Of a stretch of DNA of 64,000 nucleotides, positions 34,302 to 42,727 are shown one piece after another (the stretch's first letter is position 1; each line of letters begins with the position of its first letter). The stretch is taken from the NCBI GenBank assembly GCA_947647735.1, contig CANSLJ010000005.1:1-64000 (forward strand), in the 5' to 3' direction. This stretch comes from an uncultured bacterium. GTDB lineage: Bacteria; Bacillota; Clostridia; Lachnospirales; Lachnospiraceae. The position numbers and the translations under genes were made by a program. Below the pieces are notes generated by a model. That model saw only the letters and a list, made by a program, of their open reading frames with translations, was not told where the DNA came from and did no database searches.

Positions 34302-35543
34302 ATGGCAGTCTATATGGATGAAAACACAAAAGTAAAATTTGACGAGAAGATAAAAGAACTTTTGAATCTTGCCAAAAAGAAAAAAAACGTACTGGATTAT
34401 TCCGAGGTCAATGAGTTTTTCCGTGACCTGCCTATGGAGGAGGAACAGTTTGACAAGGTGCTGGAGATCCTTGAGACAAACGGTGTTGTCTGCAATGTGG
34501 AAATTCCGGTGGAGAGCGATCTGGATGACGATGATGTTAACCTGTCGGAGGAGGACGAGGTGGATATGGAGAATATCGATCTCACCGTGCCCGATGGTGT
34601 CAGCATTGAAGATCCTGTCAGGATGTATCTGAAAGAAATCGGTAAAGTGCCTCTTTTGTCGGCGGAGGAGGAGATCGAGTTTGCCAAAAAGATAGAGGAC
34701 GGCGCGGCGGCAGTGGAAAAGCTGAAAGACCTGGAAACGATGTTGGAGAGCGCGGAAGGCGAAGAGAAGGAAACGCTGGAGAAGGAAAAGAAGGAACTGG
34801 GCTATGTGGTGGCTGACGGAGAGGCCGCGAAGCAGAAACTGGCGGAGGCGAACCTGCGGCTTGTGGTTTCCATTGCAAAGCGTTATGTGGGGAGAGGCAT
34901 GCTGTTTCTGGATCTGATCCAGGAGGGAAATCTGGGGCTGATCAAGGCCGTAGAGAAGTTTGACTACAGAAAAGGATATAAATTTTCAACTTATGCAACT
35001 TGGTGGATCCGTCAGGCGATCACAAGAGCGATCGCCGATCAGGCGAGGACGATCCGGATCCCGGTGCATATGGTGGAGACCATCAATAAGCTGATCCGCG
35101 TGAACAGACAGCTTCTGCAGGATCTCGGGAGGGAGCCGCTGCCGGAGGAGATCGCGGAGAAGATGGATATTCCGGTGGAGCGTGTGCGGGAGATATCCAA
35201 GATATCTCAGGAGCCCGTATCTTTGGAGACGCCTATCGGTGAGGAGGAGGACAGCCATCTCGGAGACTTTATTCAGGATGATAATGTGCCCGTGCCTGCG
35301 GAGGCGGCGGCCTTTACCCTGTTGAAAGAGCAGCTCGTGGAGGTGCTCAGTACACTGACAGAGAGAGAGCAGAAGGTGCTCCGCCTGCGGTTTGGACTGG
35401 ATGACGGCAGGGCAAGGACGCTGGAGGAAGTGGGCAAGGAGTTTAACGTGACAAGGGAGCGTATCCGTCAGATCGAGGCGAAGGCGCTGAGGAAGCTCCG
35501 TCATCCCAGCAGGAGCCGGAAACTGAAAGATTATCTGAACTGA
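34302..35543 (+). CDS. rpoD: Primary sigma factor RpoD (SigA)
   Basis: A 413-residue housekeeping sigma factor. Region 1.1 and an acidic linker occupy 1-100, then region 1.2 ([16 protein letters not shown]), region 2 ([38 protein letters not shown]), region 3 and region 4 helix-turn-helix ([20 protein letters not shown]). It directs RNA polymerase to promoters of the TTGACA/TATAAT type seen throughout the window. GAAAGGAAGG upstream of ATG 34302. The dnaG-rpoD order is the classical macromolecular synthesis operon. Confidence 0.96.
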   Translation: MAVYMDENTKVKFDEKIKELLNLAKKKKNVLDYSEVNEFFRDLPMEEEQFDKVLEILETNGVVCNVEIPVESDLDDDDVNLSEEDEVDMENIDLTVPDGVSIEDPVRMYLKEIGKVPLLSAEEEIEFAKKIEDGAAAVEKLKDLETMLESAEGEEKETLEKEKKELGYVVADGEAAKQKLAEANLRLVVSIAKRYVGRGMLFLDLIQEGNLGLIKAVEKFDYRKGYKFSTYATWWIRQAITRAIADQARTIRIPVHMVETINKLIRVNRQLLQDLGREPLPEEIAEKMDIPVERVREISKISQEPVSLETPIGEEEDSHLGDFIQDDNVPVPAEAAAFTLLKEQLVEVLSTLTEREQKVLRLRFGLDDGRARTLEEVGKEFNVTRERIRQIEAKALRKLRHPSRSRKLKDYLN

Positions 35544-35599
35544 GTTTGGACTGATGTTGATCAGATGGAATAATAACTAATGTTATTTATTATGAGAAT

Positions 35600-36385
35600 A
35601 TGCTGAAATTAAATTTGTCAAACAGAATGGCGGCGGTGGCAGGGCTTGTGCCTGCGGGCGTAAATGCTTGTGATATCGGATGTGACCACGGATTTGTGGC
35701 GATCTATCTGGTGCGGGAGCATATCTGCCCTAAAGTGATCGCGATGGATATCAACAGGGGACCGCTTTCCCGGGCGAGGGAGCATATTGAGAGCGCCGGA
35801 CTGTCTTCTTACATAGAAACCCGTCTGTCGGATGGCATGGAAAAGCTGCAGATCGGGGAGGCGGAATGTGTGATCGCCGCCGGGATGGGCGGCAGGCTGG
35901 TTGTGAAGATCCTGGAGGATCAGCCGGAAAAACTCAGGAGCCTGCGTTATCTGGTGTTGCAGCCGCAGTCGGAACTTGCTTTTGTGCGGAGATATCTGCG
36001 CGAAAAGGGGCTTGTGATCCGGAAGGAAGATATGGTGTTTGAGGACGGGAAGTTTTATCCTATAATAATGGCTGAGGCCATGGCGGAGGTGAAGGATCCC
36101 GGGGATGGCGGCAGAACTTCAGCGGATAAAGAAGCCCGGCCGTTTGCATACGAGGATGGAAGGATTTCCGGTGCAGAAAGGCAGGAGATCAGGGAAAGCC
36201 TGGAGGATGAGTTTGGCCCCTGTCTGATCAGAGAAAAGCATCCGGTCCTTTTGGAATATCTTGCATGGTGGGAAGGACAGCAGAACAGGATATTGGAGGA
36301 GGTTTTGAACTATCCGGAAAGAAAGGCGCAAGTGATGGAAGAACTTGCAAGAATACGGGAGACACGTAGAATTATGCAGAGTTAA
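35600..36385 (+). CDS. trmK: tRNA (adenine-N1)-methyltransferase TrmK
   Basis: A 261-residue SAM-dependent enzyme that methylates A22 of tRNA in Firmicutes. SAM-binding motif ACDIGCDHGFVAIYLV (about 23-38), AMDINRGPLSRAREHI, AAGMGGRLVVKIL and VLQPQSELAFVRRYL match TrmK. The C-terminus is a coiled-coil extension; an insert at about 160-195 is Gly/Asp/Glu-rich. Start ATG 35600 has a weak ribosome site. It lies between rpoD and the Nif3-like gene, its common location. Confidence 0.9.
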   Translation: MLKLNLSNRMAAVAGLVPAGVNACDIGCDHGFVAIYLVREHICPKVIAMDINRGPLSRAREHIESAGLSSYIETRLSDGMEKLQIGEAECVIAAGMGGRLVVKILEDQPEKLRSLRYLVLQPQSELAFVRRYLREKGLVIRKEDMVFEDGKFYPIIMAEAMAEVKDPGDGGRTSADKEARPFAYEDGRISGAERQEIRESLEDEFGPCLIREKHPVLLEYLAWWEGQQNRILEEVLNYPERKAQVMEELARIRETRRIMQS

Positions 36386-36408
36386 TGTCAGAATGGGAGG
36401 TTGGGATT

Positions 36409-37191
36409 ATGAAATGCTATGAGATCATGGAGCGGCTGGAGGAGGTGTCGCCAAAATCCTTTGCGGAGAGCTGGGATAATGTGGGACTGCTCTGCGGCAG
36501 GGAGGAGAAGGAGATTTCTTCCGTTTATATTGCTCTGGATGCCACAAAGGAAGTGATAGAGGCGGCAAAGGCGGCGGGGGCGGATATGCTGATCACCCAT
36601 CATCCGATGATCTTTAAGCCGCTGAAACAGGTTTCAGGACAGCATTTTATCGGGGATAAGATCCTGACGCTGGCGGAGAACGGGATGTGCTATTATGCCA
36701 TGCATACCAATTTTGATGTGATGGGCATGGCGGACGCGGTGGCGGAGCAGCTCGGGCTGGAGGACCGCAAAGTCCTGACTCTGACTTATGAGGATGAGAT
36801 ATCCAAGGAGGGGATCGGCAGGATCGGTGCGCTCCCAATGCCTATGACGCTGGCGGAATGCGCGGAATATGTAAAAAACCGCTGTCAGATAGAGTCGGTA
36901 AAGGTTTACGGGATGCCTGCCGAGACGATCGTGATGGCGGCGGTCTGTCCGGGTTCCGGTAAAAGCTGTATCGAGGATGCTATCAGGCTGGGGGCAGACG
37001 TTTTGATAACGGGTGATATTGATCATCATGAAGGGATTGATTCGGTGGAGCAGGGGCTTGCGATCATCGATGCGGGGCATTACGGGCTGGAGAAGATATT
37101 TGTGCCCTATATGGAAGAGTATTGTAAAAGAAAATTAACCGGTGTTGAGGTTACGGCGGCACCGGAAAAAAATCCTTTTTGGATAGCATAA
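36409..37191 (+). CDS. Nif3-like dinuclear metal-centre protein
   Basis: A 260-residue member of the NIF3/YqfO family, which form hexamers with two metal ions per subunit. Metal ligands are visible in LITHHPMIFKPL (His-His, about 66), HTNFDVMGMADAVAEQLGL (Asp) and DHHEGIDSVEQGLAIIDAGHYGLEK (His and Glu, about 207-230; quoted in parts). Length matches the short form without the inserted domain. Start ATG 36409 has GGAGG upstream; the frame also opens at 36385, overlapping trmK. Biochemical role of the family is still unclear. Confidence 0.88.
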   Translation: MKCYEIMERLEEVSPKSFAESWDNVGLLCGREEKEISSVYIALDATKEVIEAAKAAGADMLITHHPMIFKPLKQVSGQHFIGDKILTLAENGMCYYAMHTNFDVMGMADAVAEQLGLEDRKVLTLTYEDEISKEGIGRIGALPMPMTLAECAEYVKNRCQIESVKVYGMPAETIVMAAVCPGSGKSCIEDAIRLGADVLITGDIDHHEGIDSVEQGLAIIDAGHYGLEKIFVPYMEEYCKRKLTGVEVTAAPEKNPFWIA

Positions 37192-37211
37192 AAAACAGGG
37201 GGTGACAGCAG

Positions 37212-38864
37212 ATGAAGGTAACAGTAAAGGGAATCACAAGGGAATATGCGGAAGGCGCAACTTTTGAGGAGGTGGCAAAGCAGTATCAGGAAGAATACGG
37301 GAACGAGATCGCGCTTGTCATTGTCGATGGAAAGATGCAGGAGTTACATAAAAAGATCAGGGAGGACTGCGAGGTATCCTTCCTGACGCTGCGGGATGCC
37401 ATCGGACATCGGGTTTATATCAGGACTGCAAAGATCATGTTCTTAAAAGCGGTGACAGATGTTGTGGGCCGGGATAATCTGGAAAAGCTGAAGATCGAGT
37501 TTACGGTGGGCAACGGTTATTATTGTACGGTAAAGGGTGATCTGCAGGCAGGGGAGGAGCTGGCGGCAGCTGTTCAGCGGAGGATGCAGGAGATGGCAGC
37601 GGAAAAACTGCCCATTACCAAGAAATATTACCCTATGGTGGAAGGGATGAAGCTGATCCGGAAGCATGGGATGAAGGATAAAGAGAAGCTGTTCCGCTAC
37701 CGCAGGAGTTCCGGTGTGAATCTCTATTGTCTGGATGGATTTTATGATTACTATTACGGCTATATGCTGCCGGATACGTCCTATGTAAAAAGTTTTCAGG
37801 TGATCGCTTACGATGAGGGGCTTATGCTGGTGGTGCCGGACAGGAAAGATCCTCTGGCAATAAAGCCCTTTAAACCGCAGGAGAAACTCTTTGCGACACT
37901 GAAAGCCTCCACGGATTGGGGCGCCGGTGTGGGCATTGAAAATGTGGGCGAGTTAAACGATGTGATCTGCAGCAACAGGATGCAGGAGATGATTCTGCTG
38001 CAGGAGGCTGAGCAGGAGCGGCGCATCGGTGAGATCGCAAAGGAGGTGGTGAACCATCCTCATGTGAAGTTTGTGATGATCGCAGGGCCTTCCTCCTCCG
38101 GAAAGACGTCCTTTGCCAACAGGATATCCATACAGCTTCGCGCCCTCGGGAAAGTGCCTCATCTGATCAGTCTGGATGACTATTTTGTGAACCGGGAGGA
38201 TACGCCCCGGGATGAGAAGGGCGATTATAACTTTGAGTGCCTCGGTGCCATCGACGTGGAACTGTTCAATCAGGATATGTTAAAGCTTCTGGGCGGCGAG
38301 GAGATAGAGCTGCCGTATTTCAACTTTAAACTCGGACGCCGGGAATATAACGGACATATGATGAAGCTGGAGGAGGAGGATATTCTTGTGATCGAGGGTA
38401 TTCACGGGCTGAATCCGAAGATGTCCTATTCTCTGCCGGAGGACAGTAAATTTAAAATCTATATCAGTGCATTGACAAGCCTGAATATTGACGATCATAA
38501 CAGAATCCCAACCACGGATGCGAGGCTGCTTCGGCGGATCGTGCGGGATGCCAGAACAAGAAATGCTTCCGCAAAACGGACGATCCAGATGTGGCCGTCG
38601 GTAAGGCGGGGGGAGGAAGAGAATATTTTCCCGTTCCAGGAGGAGGCGGATGTGATGTTCAATTCCGCGCTGGTGTATGAACTGGCGGTATTGAAGCAGT
38701 ATGCGGAGCCGCTGTTATTCGGTATCCGGGAGGAGGAGCCGGAGTTTTATGAGGCGAAGAGGCTGCTGCGGTTTTTGAATTATTTCCTCGGGGTGGACAG
38801 CGCTTCGATCCCGAACAACTCTATCTGCAGGGAGTTTGTGGGGGGAAGCTGTTTCAAGGTCTGA
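37212..38864 (+). CDS. Nucleoside (uridine-type) kinase with TGS domain
   Basis: A 550-residue protein built of an N-terminal TGS domain (about 1-60), a region like the editing/SAD domain of threonyl-tRNA synthetase (about 60-230) and a phosphoribulokinase/uridine kinase domain. The P-loop GPSSSGKTSFANRI is at about 296, and ISLDDYFVNREDTP, NFECLGAIDVELFNQD and VIEGIHGLNP are kinase motifs. This fusion is typical of Clostridia and is annotated as uridine kinase or nucleoside kinase. GGGGGTGA upstream of ATG 37212. Confidence 0.88.
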   Translation: MKVTVKGITREYAEGATFEEVAKQYQEEYGNEIALVIVDGKMQELHKKIREDCEVSFLTLRDAIGHRVYIRTAKIMFLKAVTDVVGRDNLEKLKIEFTVGNGYYCTVKGDLQAGEELAAAVQRRMQEMAAEKLPITKKYYPMVEGMKLIRKHGMKDKEKLFRYRRSSGVNLYCLDGFYDYYYGYMLPDTSYVKSFQVIAYDEGLMLVVPDRKDPLAIKPFKPQEKLFATLKASTDWGAGVGIENVGELNDVICSNRMQEMILLQEAEQERRIGEIAKEVVNHPHVKFVMIAGPSSSGKTSFANRISIQLRALGKVPHLISLDDYFVNREDTPRDEKGDYNFECLGAIDVELFNQDMLKLLGGEEIELPYFNFKLGRREYNGHMMKLEEEDILVIEGIHGLNPKMSYSLPEDSKFKIYISALTSLNIDDHNRIPTTDARLLRRIVRDARTRNASAKRTIQMWPSVRRGEEENIFPFQEEADVMFNSALVYELAVLKQYAEPLLFGIREEEPEFYEAKRLLRFLNYFLGVDSASIPNNSICREFVGGSCFKV

Positions 38865-38903
38865 GAAGCCGGTCATTGGGAAAGAGAAATGACAGATGTC
38901 GGC

Positions 38904-38930
38904 AGGATATCTGCGGAAGTGGAATGAGAG
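38904..38930 (+). repeat. 3' fragment matching the structured RNA element
   Basis: The segment beginning AGGATATCTGCGGAA and ending TGGAATGAGAG differs at only a few positions from the end of the element copy at 50587-50694 (AGGATATCTGCGGAACTGG and on). It sits just ahead of the ribosome site of the YhfC-type gene. Upstream, GCCG/CGGC with GTCATT/AATGAC forms a small hairpin but no matching 5' outer strand is seen. Confidence 0.5.
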
Positions 38931-38945
38931 AAAGAGGTAATAAAG

Positions 38946-39734
38946 ATGGTAGAACAGGTTTCCGGAGTGGCAATAGCGGGTATTATTTTTTCCATGGTGG
39001 TTTCCATAGGGCTGCCGGTGTTGTTGTTGATTCTGGCGAAGGTCAAAATGCATACAAGGATAGCTGATGCGGCGATCGGTGCAGGGACGTTTGTTTTGTT
39101 TGCGCTTGTTCTGGAACAGGCGTTGCATATGGTCGTATTGGATGCGGCGGAGGATGTATTTCTGGAGAATATCTGGCTTTATGCGCTTTATGCGGGGCTG
39201 GCTGCCGGGCTTTTTGAGGAGACGGGACGGTTTTTGGCGATGAAGCACTGGATGAAGAAGAGCCTCTCGAGGGAGAGTTCTCTGATGTACGGCGTGGGAC
39301 ACGGTGGTATCGAGGCGATCCTGCTGGTGGGATTTTCGAGCATTTCCAATCTGATCACGGTGATGATGATCAACGGAGGAGAGATCGAGAGCGCCTTTTC
39401 CATGCTGGATGGCGCGGCGAGGGAGGAGGCAGTGCAGGGGTTGTCGGTGCTCTGGACAACGCCGGGGTATCAGTTCTTTCTTGCCGGTATAGAGAGAGTC
39501 TCCGCTGTTGTTCTGCACATCTGTCTGTCCTACCTTGTCTACAGGGCGGTGAAATACGGGATGCGCAAATATTATTTTGTGGCGATCGGCATTCATTTTC
39601 TGGTCGATGCGGTGACGGTGTTTTTAGCGAATTCAGTGTCCCTTGTGCTGCTGGAGGCGGTCCTCCTTGTGGCGGTCGGGATTCTGGCTGTGGTAGTGAG
39701 GAGGATGTACAGGGAGGAGGCAGAAAGATATTGA
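38946..39734 (+). CDS. YhfC-type intramembrane metalloprotease
   Basis: A 262-residue membrane protein with about seven helices. Conserved polar motifs in helices are LFEETGRFLAMKH (EExxR, about 80), YGVGHGGIEAILL (HxxxE, about 116) and GIHFLVDAVTVF (HxxxD, about 217), the pattern of the YhfC/PrsW branch of CPBP-like membrane proteases. Substrate unknown. AGAGG upstream. It follows the nucleoside kinase by 81 nt, across a fragment of the structured RNA family. Confidence 0.85.
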   Translation: MVEQVSGVAIAGIIFSMVVSIGLPVLLLILAKVKMHTRIADAAIGAGTFVLFALVLEQALHMVVLDAAEDVFLENIWLYALYAGLAAGLFEETGRFLAMKHWMKKSLSRESSLMYGVGHGGIEAILLVGFSSISNLITVMMINGGEIESAFSMLDGAAREEAVQGLSVLWTTPGYQFFLAGIERVSAVVLHICLSYLVYRAVKYGMRKYYFVAIGIHFLVDAVTVFLANSVSLVLLEAVLLVAVGILAVVVRRMYREEAERY

Positions 39735-40107
39735 GGTGCGGGTTGTAATGTATAGTGTTACTGTTCAGGTAACATCATATTGTGGCTCAGGGAGAACTTT
39801 CTGAACTATGTGTGAGCAATAACTATATAGTGCAAGTTTAATAGAATAATTATATTTTTCGCTTGTCAAATAAACAGGGCTCTGCTATACTGCATTCAAA
39901 AGCATATATTCTTTTGAATTTCTTATGGCAGAGCCATATTCTATGGGGTAGTTCCCGTCTTGTTTCAACTGAAGTCTGTGCTTTTTATTCACATTATAAA
40001 AATTGCATGGGATTTTGGAAGAAATAAGTAAGCAGGGATGGTATCGGTTTGTGTATAGAGCATTGCCAAGTTCCGGTTTTCTTCTTCGAGATCCCGGAAG
40101 GAGGAAA
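39735..40107. promoter_or_regulatory. Promoter region with inverted repeat before Rpn-type gene
   Basis: A 373-nt A/T-rich gap. TTGTCA (39863-39868), 17 nt, TATACT (39886-39891) form a promoter. An inverted repeat with arms GGCTCTGC (39878-39885) and GCAGAGCC (39927-39934), with inner arms ATTCAAAAG / CTTTTGAAT, overlaps it. The rest is an untranslated leader of up to 200 nt. Confidence 0.6.
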
Positions 40108-41076
40108 ATGAACAAAAAGAAAAACATGAAACGCAATGAGGTGATGCAGAAAACCATTGCTGTCGCAGAAACAGGGCCAAGAGCTGACCGCCGTTATAAG
40201 GACACGGTTTTCAGGATGTTGTTTCAGGATAAAGAACGGCTGTTGGGTTTGTACAATGCTGTCAGTGGAAGGGATTATAAAGATCCGGACAGGCTGGAGA
40301 TCGTTACCCTGGAAAGCGCCGTGTATCTGGGCATAAAAAATGATCTGGCATTTTTGATCGACATGAACCTGTATCTGTTTGAGCATCAGTCTACGATCAA
40401 TGAGAATATGCCGCTGAGATTTCTGCAATATGTGTCGGCGGAGTACGAGAAACTGATCGTGTCAAAGGATCTGCACAGGAGAAAGCTGGTACGGATCCCG
40501 ACGCCCCATTTTCTGGTCTTATATAATGGGACGGAGTTTTGCGATGAGTCTCAGGAACTGAAACTTTCAGATGCGTTTTATATGGCGGAGGAAGGTCCGG
40601 AGCTGGAACTGAAGGTCCGGATGCTTAATATTAATAAGGGATTTAACGGGGAACTGAAGGAACAGTGCCGGACGCTCGGGGAGTATATGCAGTATGTCGA
40701 GAAAGTAAGGGATTATGCGGAAAAGATGCCTATAGATATGGCGGTAGACCGGGCGGTGGAGGAATGTATCAGAGAGGATATCCTGCGAGAGTTTTTGTTA
40801 CAGAACAGGGCGGAGGTGAAGCATATGAGTATTTTCGAGTATAACGAGGAAGATGTCCGGCAGGCGATCAAAGAGGATGCGTATGAGGATGGGTTTGCGG
40901 ATGGCGGGGTGATGAGCAGAAAAGAAGATATTCTGCTGTGGCTGGAAGAAACCGGGACTGTTTCAGATAGCCTGCGAGAAGAAATTATGTCGGAGACGGA
41001 TGCGGAGACCTTAAAGAAGTGGCTGAAAAATGCGGCAAGGGCGAGAACGATTGAGGAATTTATAGAAATGAAATGA
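40108..41076 (+). CDS. Rpn/PD-(D/E)XK nuclease-family protein
   Basis: A 322-residue protein of the PD-(D/E)XK Rpn/transposase_31-like group. RADRRYKDTVFRMLFQDKER opens the domain; catalytic residues are likely in LAFLIDMNLYLFEHQST (Asp, then Glu-x-Gln). The C-terminal part is helical, acidic and Lys-rich, as usual in this group. In E. coli such proteins promote RecA-independent recombination. Start at ATG 40108 has GGAGG at 40100. It is likely monocistronic and next to rnpB. Confidence 0.78.
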   Translation: MNKKKNMKRNEVMQKTIAVAETGPRADRRYKDTVFRMLFQDKERLLGLYNAVSGRDYKDPDRLEIVTLESAVYLGIKNDLAFLIDMNLYLFEHQSTINENMPLRFLQYVSAEYEKLIVSKDLHRRKLVRIPTPHFLVLYNGTEFCDESQELKLSDAFYMAEEGPELELKVRMLNINKGFNGELKEQCRTLGEYMQYVEKVRDYAEKMPIDMAVDRAVEECIREDILREFLLQNRAEVKHMSIFEYNEEDVRQAIKEDAYEDGFADGGVMSRKEDILLWLEETGTVSDSLREEIMSETDAETLKKWLKNAARARTIEEFIEMK

Positions 41077-41099
41077 TATGGACAGGTGGCAATTTTTGC

Positions 41100-41128
41100 T
41101 TGCAAATTTACCAGACTACATCTATAAT
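41100..41128 (+). promoter_or_regulatory. rnpB promoter
   Basis: TTGCAA (41100-41105), 17-nt spacer, perfect TATAAT (41123-41128). Confidence 0.75.
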
Positions 41129-41150
41129 GCATAGTGATATTACAAAAGAT

Positions 41151-41584
41151 TTTGTAAGTAGGACAAATGACCGCGCCTGTTATCTGCGTGCAGAGACAGG
41201 TGAGGAAAGTCCGGGCTTCACAGGGCAGGATGCCGGATAACGTCCGGTGGAGGCGACTCCAAGGCTAGTGCAACAGAGATATACCGCCAGTGATACAGCG
41301 TGAAGCGTTGTGGGGAGAACAGCTCTGCTGTTCTCTTGACGCAATCCGGTTTGCCGGATTGCGTCTGGTAAGGGTGGAAAGGCAGTGTAAGAGACTACCG
41401 TCCGTCTGGTAACAGGCGGAGCCATGTAAACCCCATCCGAAGCAAGACCAAACAGAGAACCATAAGCCGGCCCGGTTTGTTCTCAGGTAGGTCGCTAGAG
41501 ACTGCTGGCAACAGCAGTACCAGATAGATGGTCATTGCCCTGCTTTGCAGGGAACAGAACCCGGCTTATCGTCCTGCTTACAAA
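41151..41584 (+). ncRNA. rnpB: RNase P RNA
   Basis: The catalytic RNA that trims tRNA 5' ends. Conserved blocks: GAGGAAAGTCCGGGCT (about 41202), GAAGCAAGACCAAACAGAG (about 41439), GTAGGTCGCTAGAG and AGATAGATGGTC near the 3' end. The ends pair as P1: TTGTAAGTAGGAC (41152-41164) with GTCCTGCTTACAA (41571-41583). A strong promoter is 22 nt upstream of the 5' end. Several short open frames across it are chance. Confidence 0.93.
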
Positions 41585-41638
41585 TAGTGTGCTTCGCTCA
41601 CATTACGAGCTTCGCTTCGCGAACTCGAAAATTCGGAG
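41585..41638 (+). repeat. Palindromic repeat, copy A
   Basis: A segment of about 54 bp rich in short palindromes (GCTTCGCTC, CGAGCTTCGC, CGAACTCG). Its sequence closely matches the reverse complement of copy B at 42529-42584, for example GCTTCGCTCACATTACGAG against GCTTCGCTCGCATTGCGAG. The pair encloses the trypsin-like gene. Confidence 0.7.
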
Positions 41639-41655
41639 TACTTATACAAAAGAGA

Positions 41656-41680
41656 AGAATCCTGCGTGCAGGATTCTTTT
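41656..41680 (+). terminator. Intrinsic terminator after rnpB
   Basis: AGAATCCTG, loop CGTG, CAGGATTCT, followed by TTT. It ends just before the start of the next gene. Confidence 0.7.
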
Positions 41681-41695
41681 CATATGGAGAAGATC

Positions 41696-42499
41696 ATGGA
41701 TATACAAAGAAAAATAGCACATGTGATTTTATTGCTTCTGGCAGGATGCGCTATGTCGATGATGCTGGCAGGATGTGGAAAGGTTGACAGGGAGGATAAA
41801 GGAGAGGATCTTTCGAAGAGGGATTCTTTTATAGAAAGCCTGTCGGAAGGGGAGGAGACAGAAGAAGAGAAAACGGAAGAGGAAGAGCTGGACTGGATCA
41901 CACTGGAGGAGAAGTTTCGTCCGTCTGTTTTACAGATCACCTGCGGCGGTTATACGGGAAGCGGCGTGGTCTGGGAGATCACAGAGGAGGAGGTGATCGT
42001 AGCCAGCAGCGGGCATCTTCTGAAAAATGGAGAATCCTGTGAAGTTGTCTGCTATGCAGGGATTTTTTATGAGGCAGAGGTGGACAGGGTTTTGGAGGGC
42101 TGCGACATAGGGTTTGCCGTGATTTCTGCAGAAGCGTTGAAAGAGGATGGGGTGGAGCTCAGGGCGGCTGTGCCTTACACGGGAGGGAAGGATGCGCTGG
42201 TGCCGGGAGAGGAACTTGCCGTTTACGGTTCCATGGACCATGTGGCGGGGAATTTTGTGAAAGGGTATCTGGTCGAGGCGGAGCGGGAGATGCTGCTTGA
42301 CGGGTATGAGAGGGAAGAGGGACTTTTGCTGGGCAGTATTTTGCGGGAGAATGTTCAGGGAAATATGGATAAGGGGATCGTGGATGCCGGTATGTCCGGC
42401 AGCGGTGTTTTTAACAGGCAGGGAAAGTTGATCGGTATTCTTGCCGGGGGAGACGGCAGGCAGGGATTTGCGGCCGTGCCGGTGTGGAAATTTACGTGA
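41696..42499 (+). CDS. Lipoprotein with trypsin-like serine protease domain
   Basis: A 267-residue surface lipoprotein. The signal peptide ends with MSMMLAGC at about residue 27, a clear lipobox. An acidic linker (about 35-65) leads to a chymotrypsin/Deg-like domain: probable catalytic His in VIVASSGHLLKNGE, Asp in CDIGFAVIS and Ser in GMSGSGVFNRQGKLIGI. The GxSGS(G) loop and following GKLIGILAGG strand are typical. No PDZ domain follows. Start ATG 41696 has GGAGAAG upstream. It lies between inverted palindromic repeats. Confidence 0.78.
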   Translation: MDIQRKIAHVILLLLAGCAMSMMLAGCGKVDREDKGEDLSKRDSFIESLSEGEETEEEKTEEEELDWITLEEKFRPSVLQITCGGYTGSGVVWEITEEEVIVASSGHLLKNGESCEVVCYAGIFYEAEVDRVLEGCDIGFAVISAEALKEDGVELRAAVPYTGGKDALVPGEELAVYGSMDHVAGNFVKGYLVEAEREMLLDGYEREEGLLLGSILRENVQGNMDKGIVDAGMSGSGVFNRQGKLIGILAGGDGRQGFAAVPVWKFT

Positions 42500-42528
42500 A
42501 GCTTGCTATTTTCTTGTATAGAAAACCG

Positions 42529-42584
42529 CTCCGGAGTTTTCGAGAACGCGGAGTGTTCTCGCAATGCGAGCGAAGCTCGCTATT
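42529..42584 (-). repeat. Palindromic repeat, inverted copy B
   Basis: The reverse-oriented counterpart of the repeat at 41585-41638, with the same GCTTCGCTC-CATT-CGAG core and the CTCGAAAA / CGGAG end. It lies 29 nt after the stop of the trypsin-like gene. Confidence 0.7.
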
Positions 42585-42727
42585 TTCTAAAGAATCCATT
42601 AACAGTTTGGCTGTAAACTTGACAGGTTGGTAAATATGGTAGAAAATAGGGAAGAATAAGGAATAAGTATCAGAGAAACAGGGTGTGTGTATAAAAAATG
42701 TCTGTTTAGAAAGGTGTGGTTGATAAG

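Noticed and set aside
41180-41787. Several short open frames between the Rpn-type gene and the lipoprotein gene
   Set aside because: They cross RNase P RNA, its terminator and the palindromic repeat; no ribosome sites or recognisable protein features.
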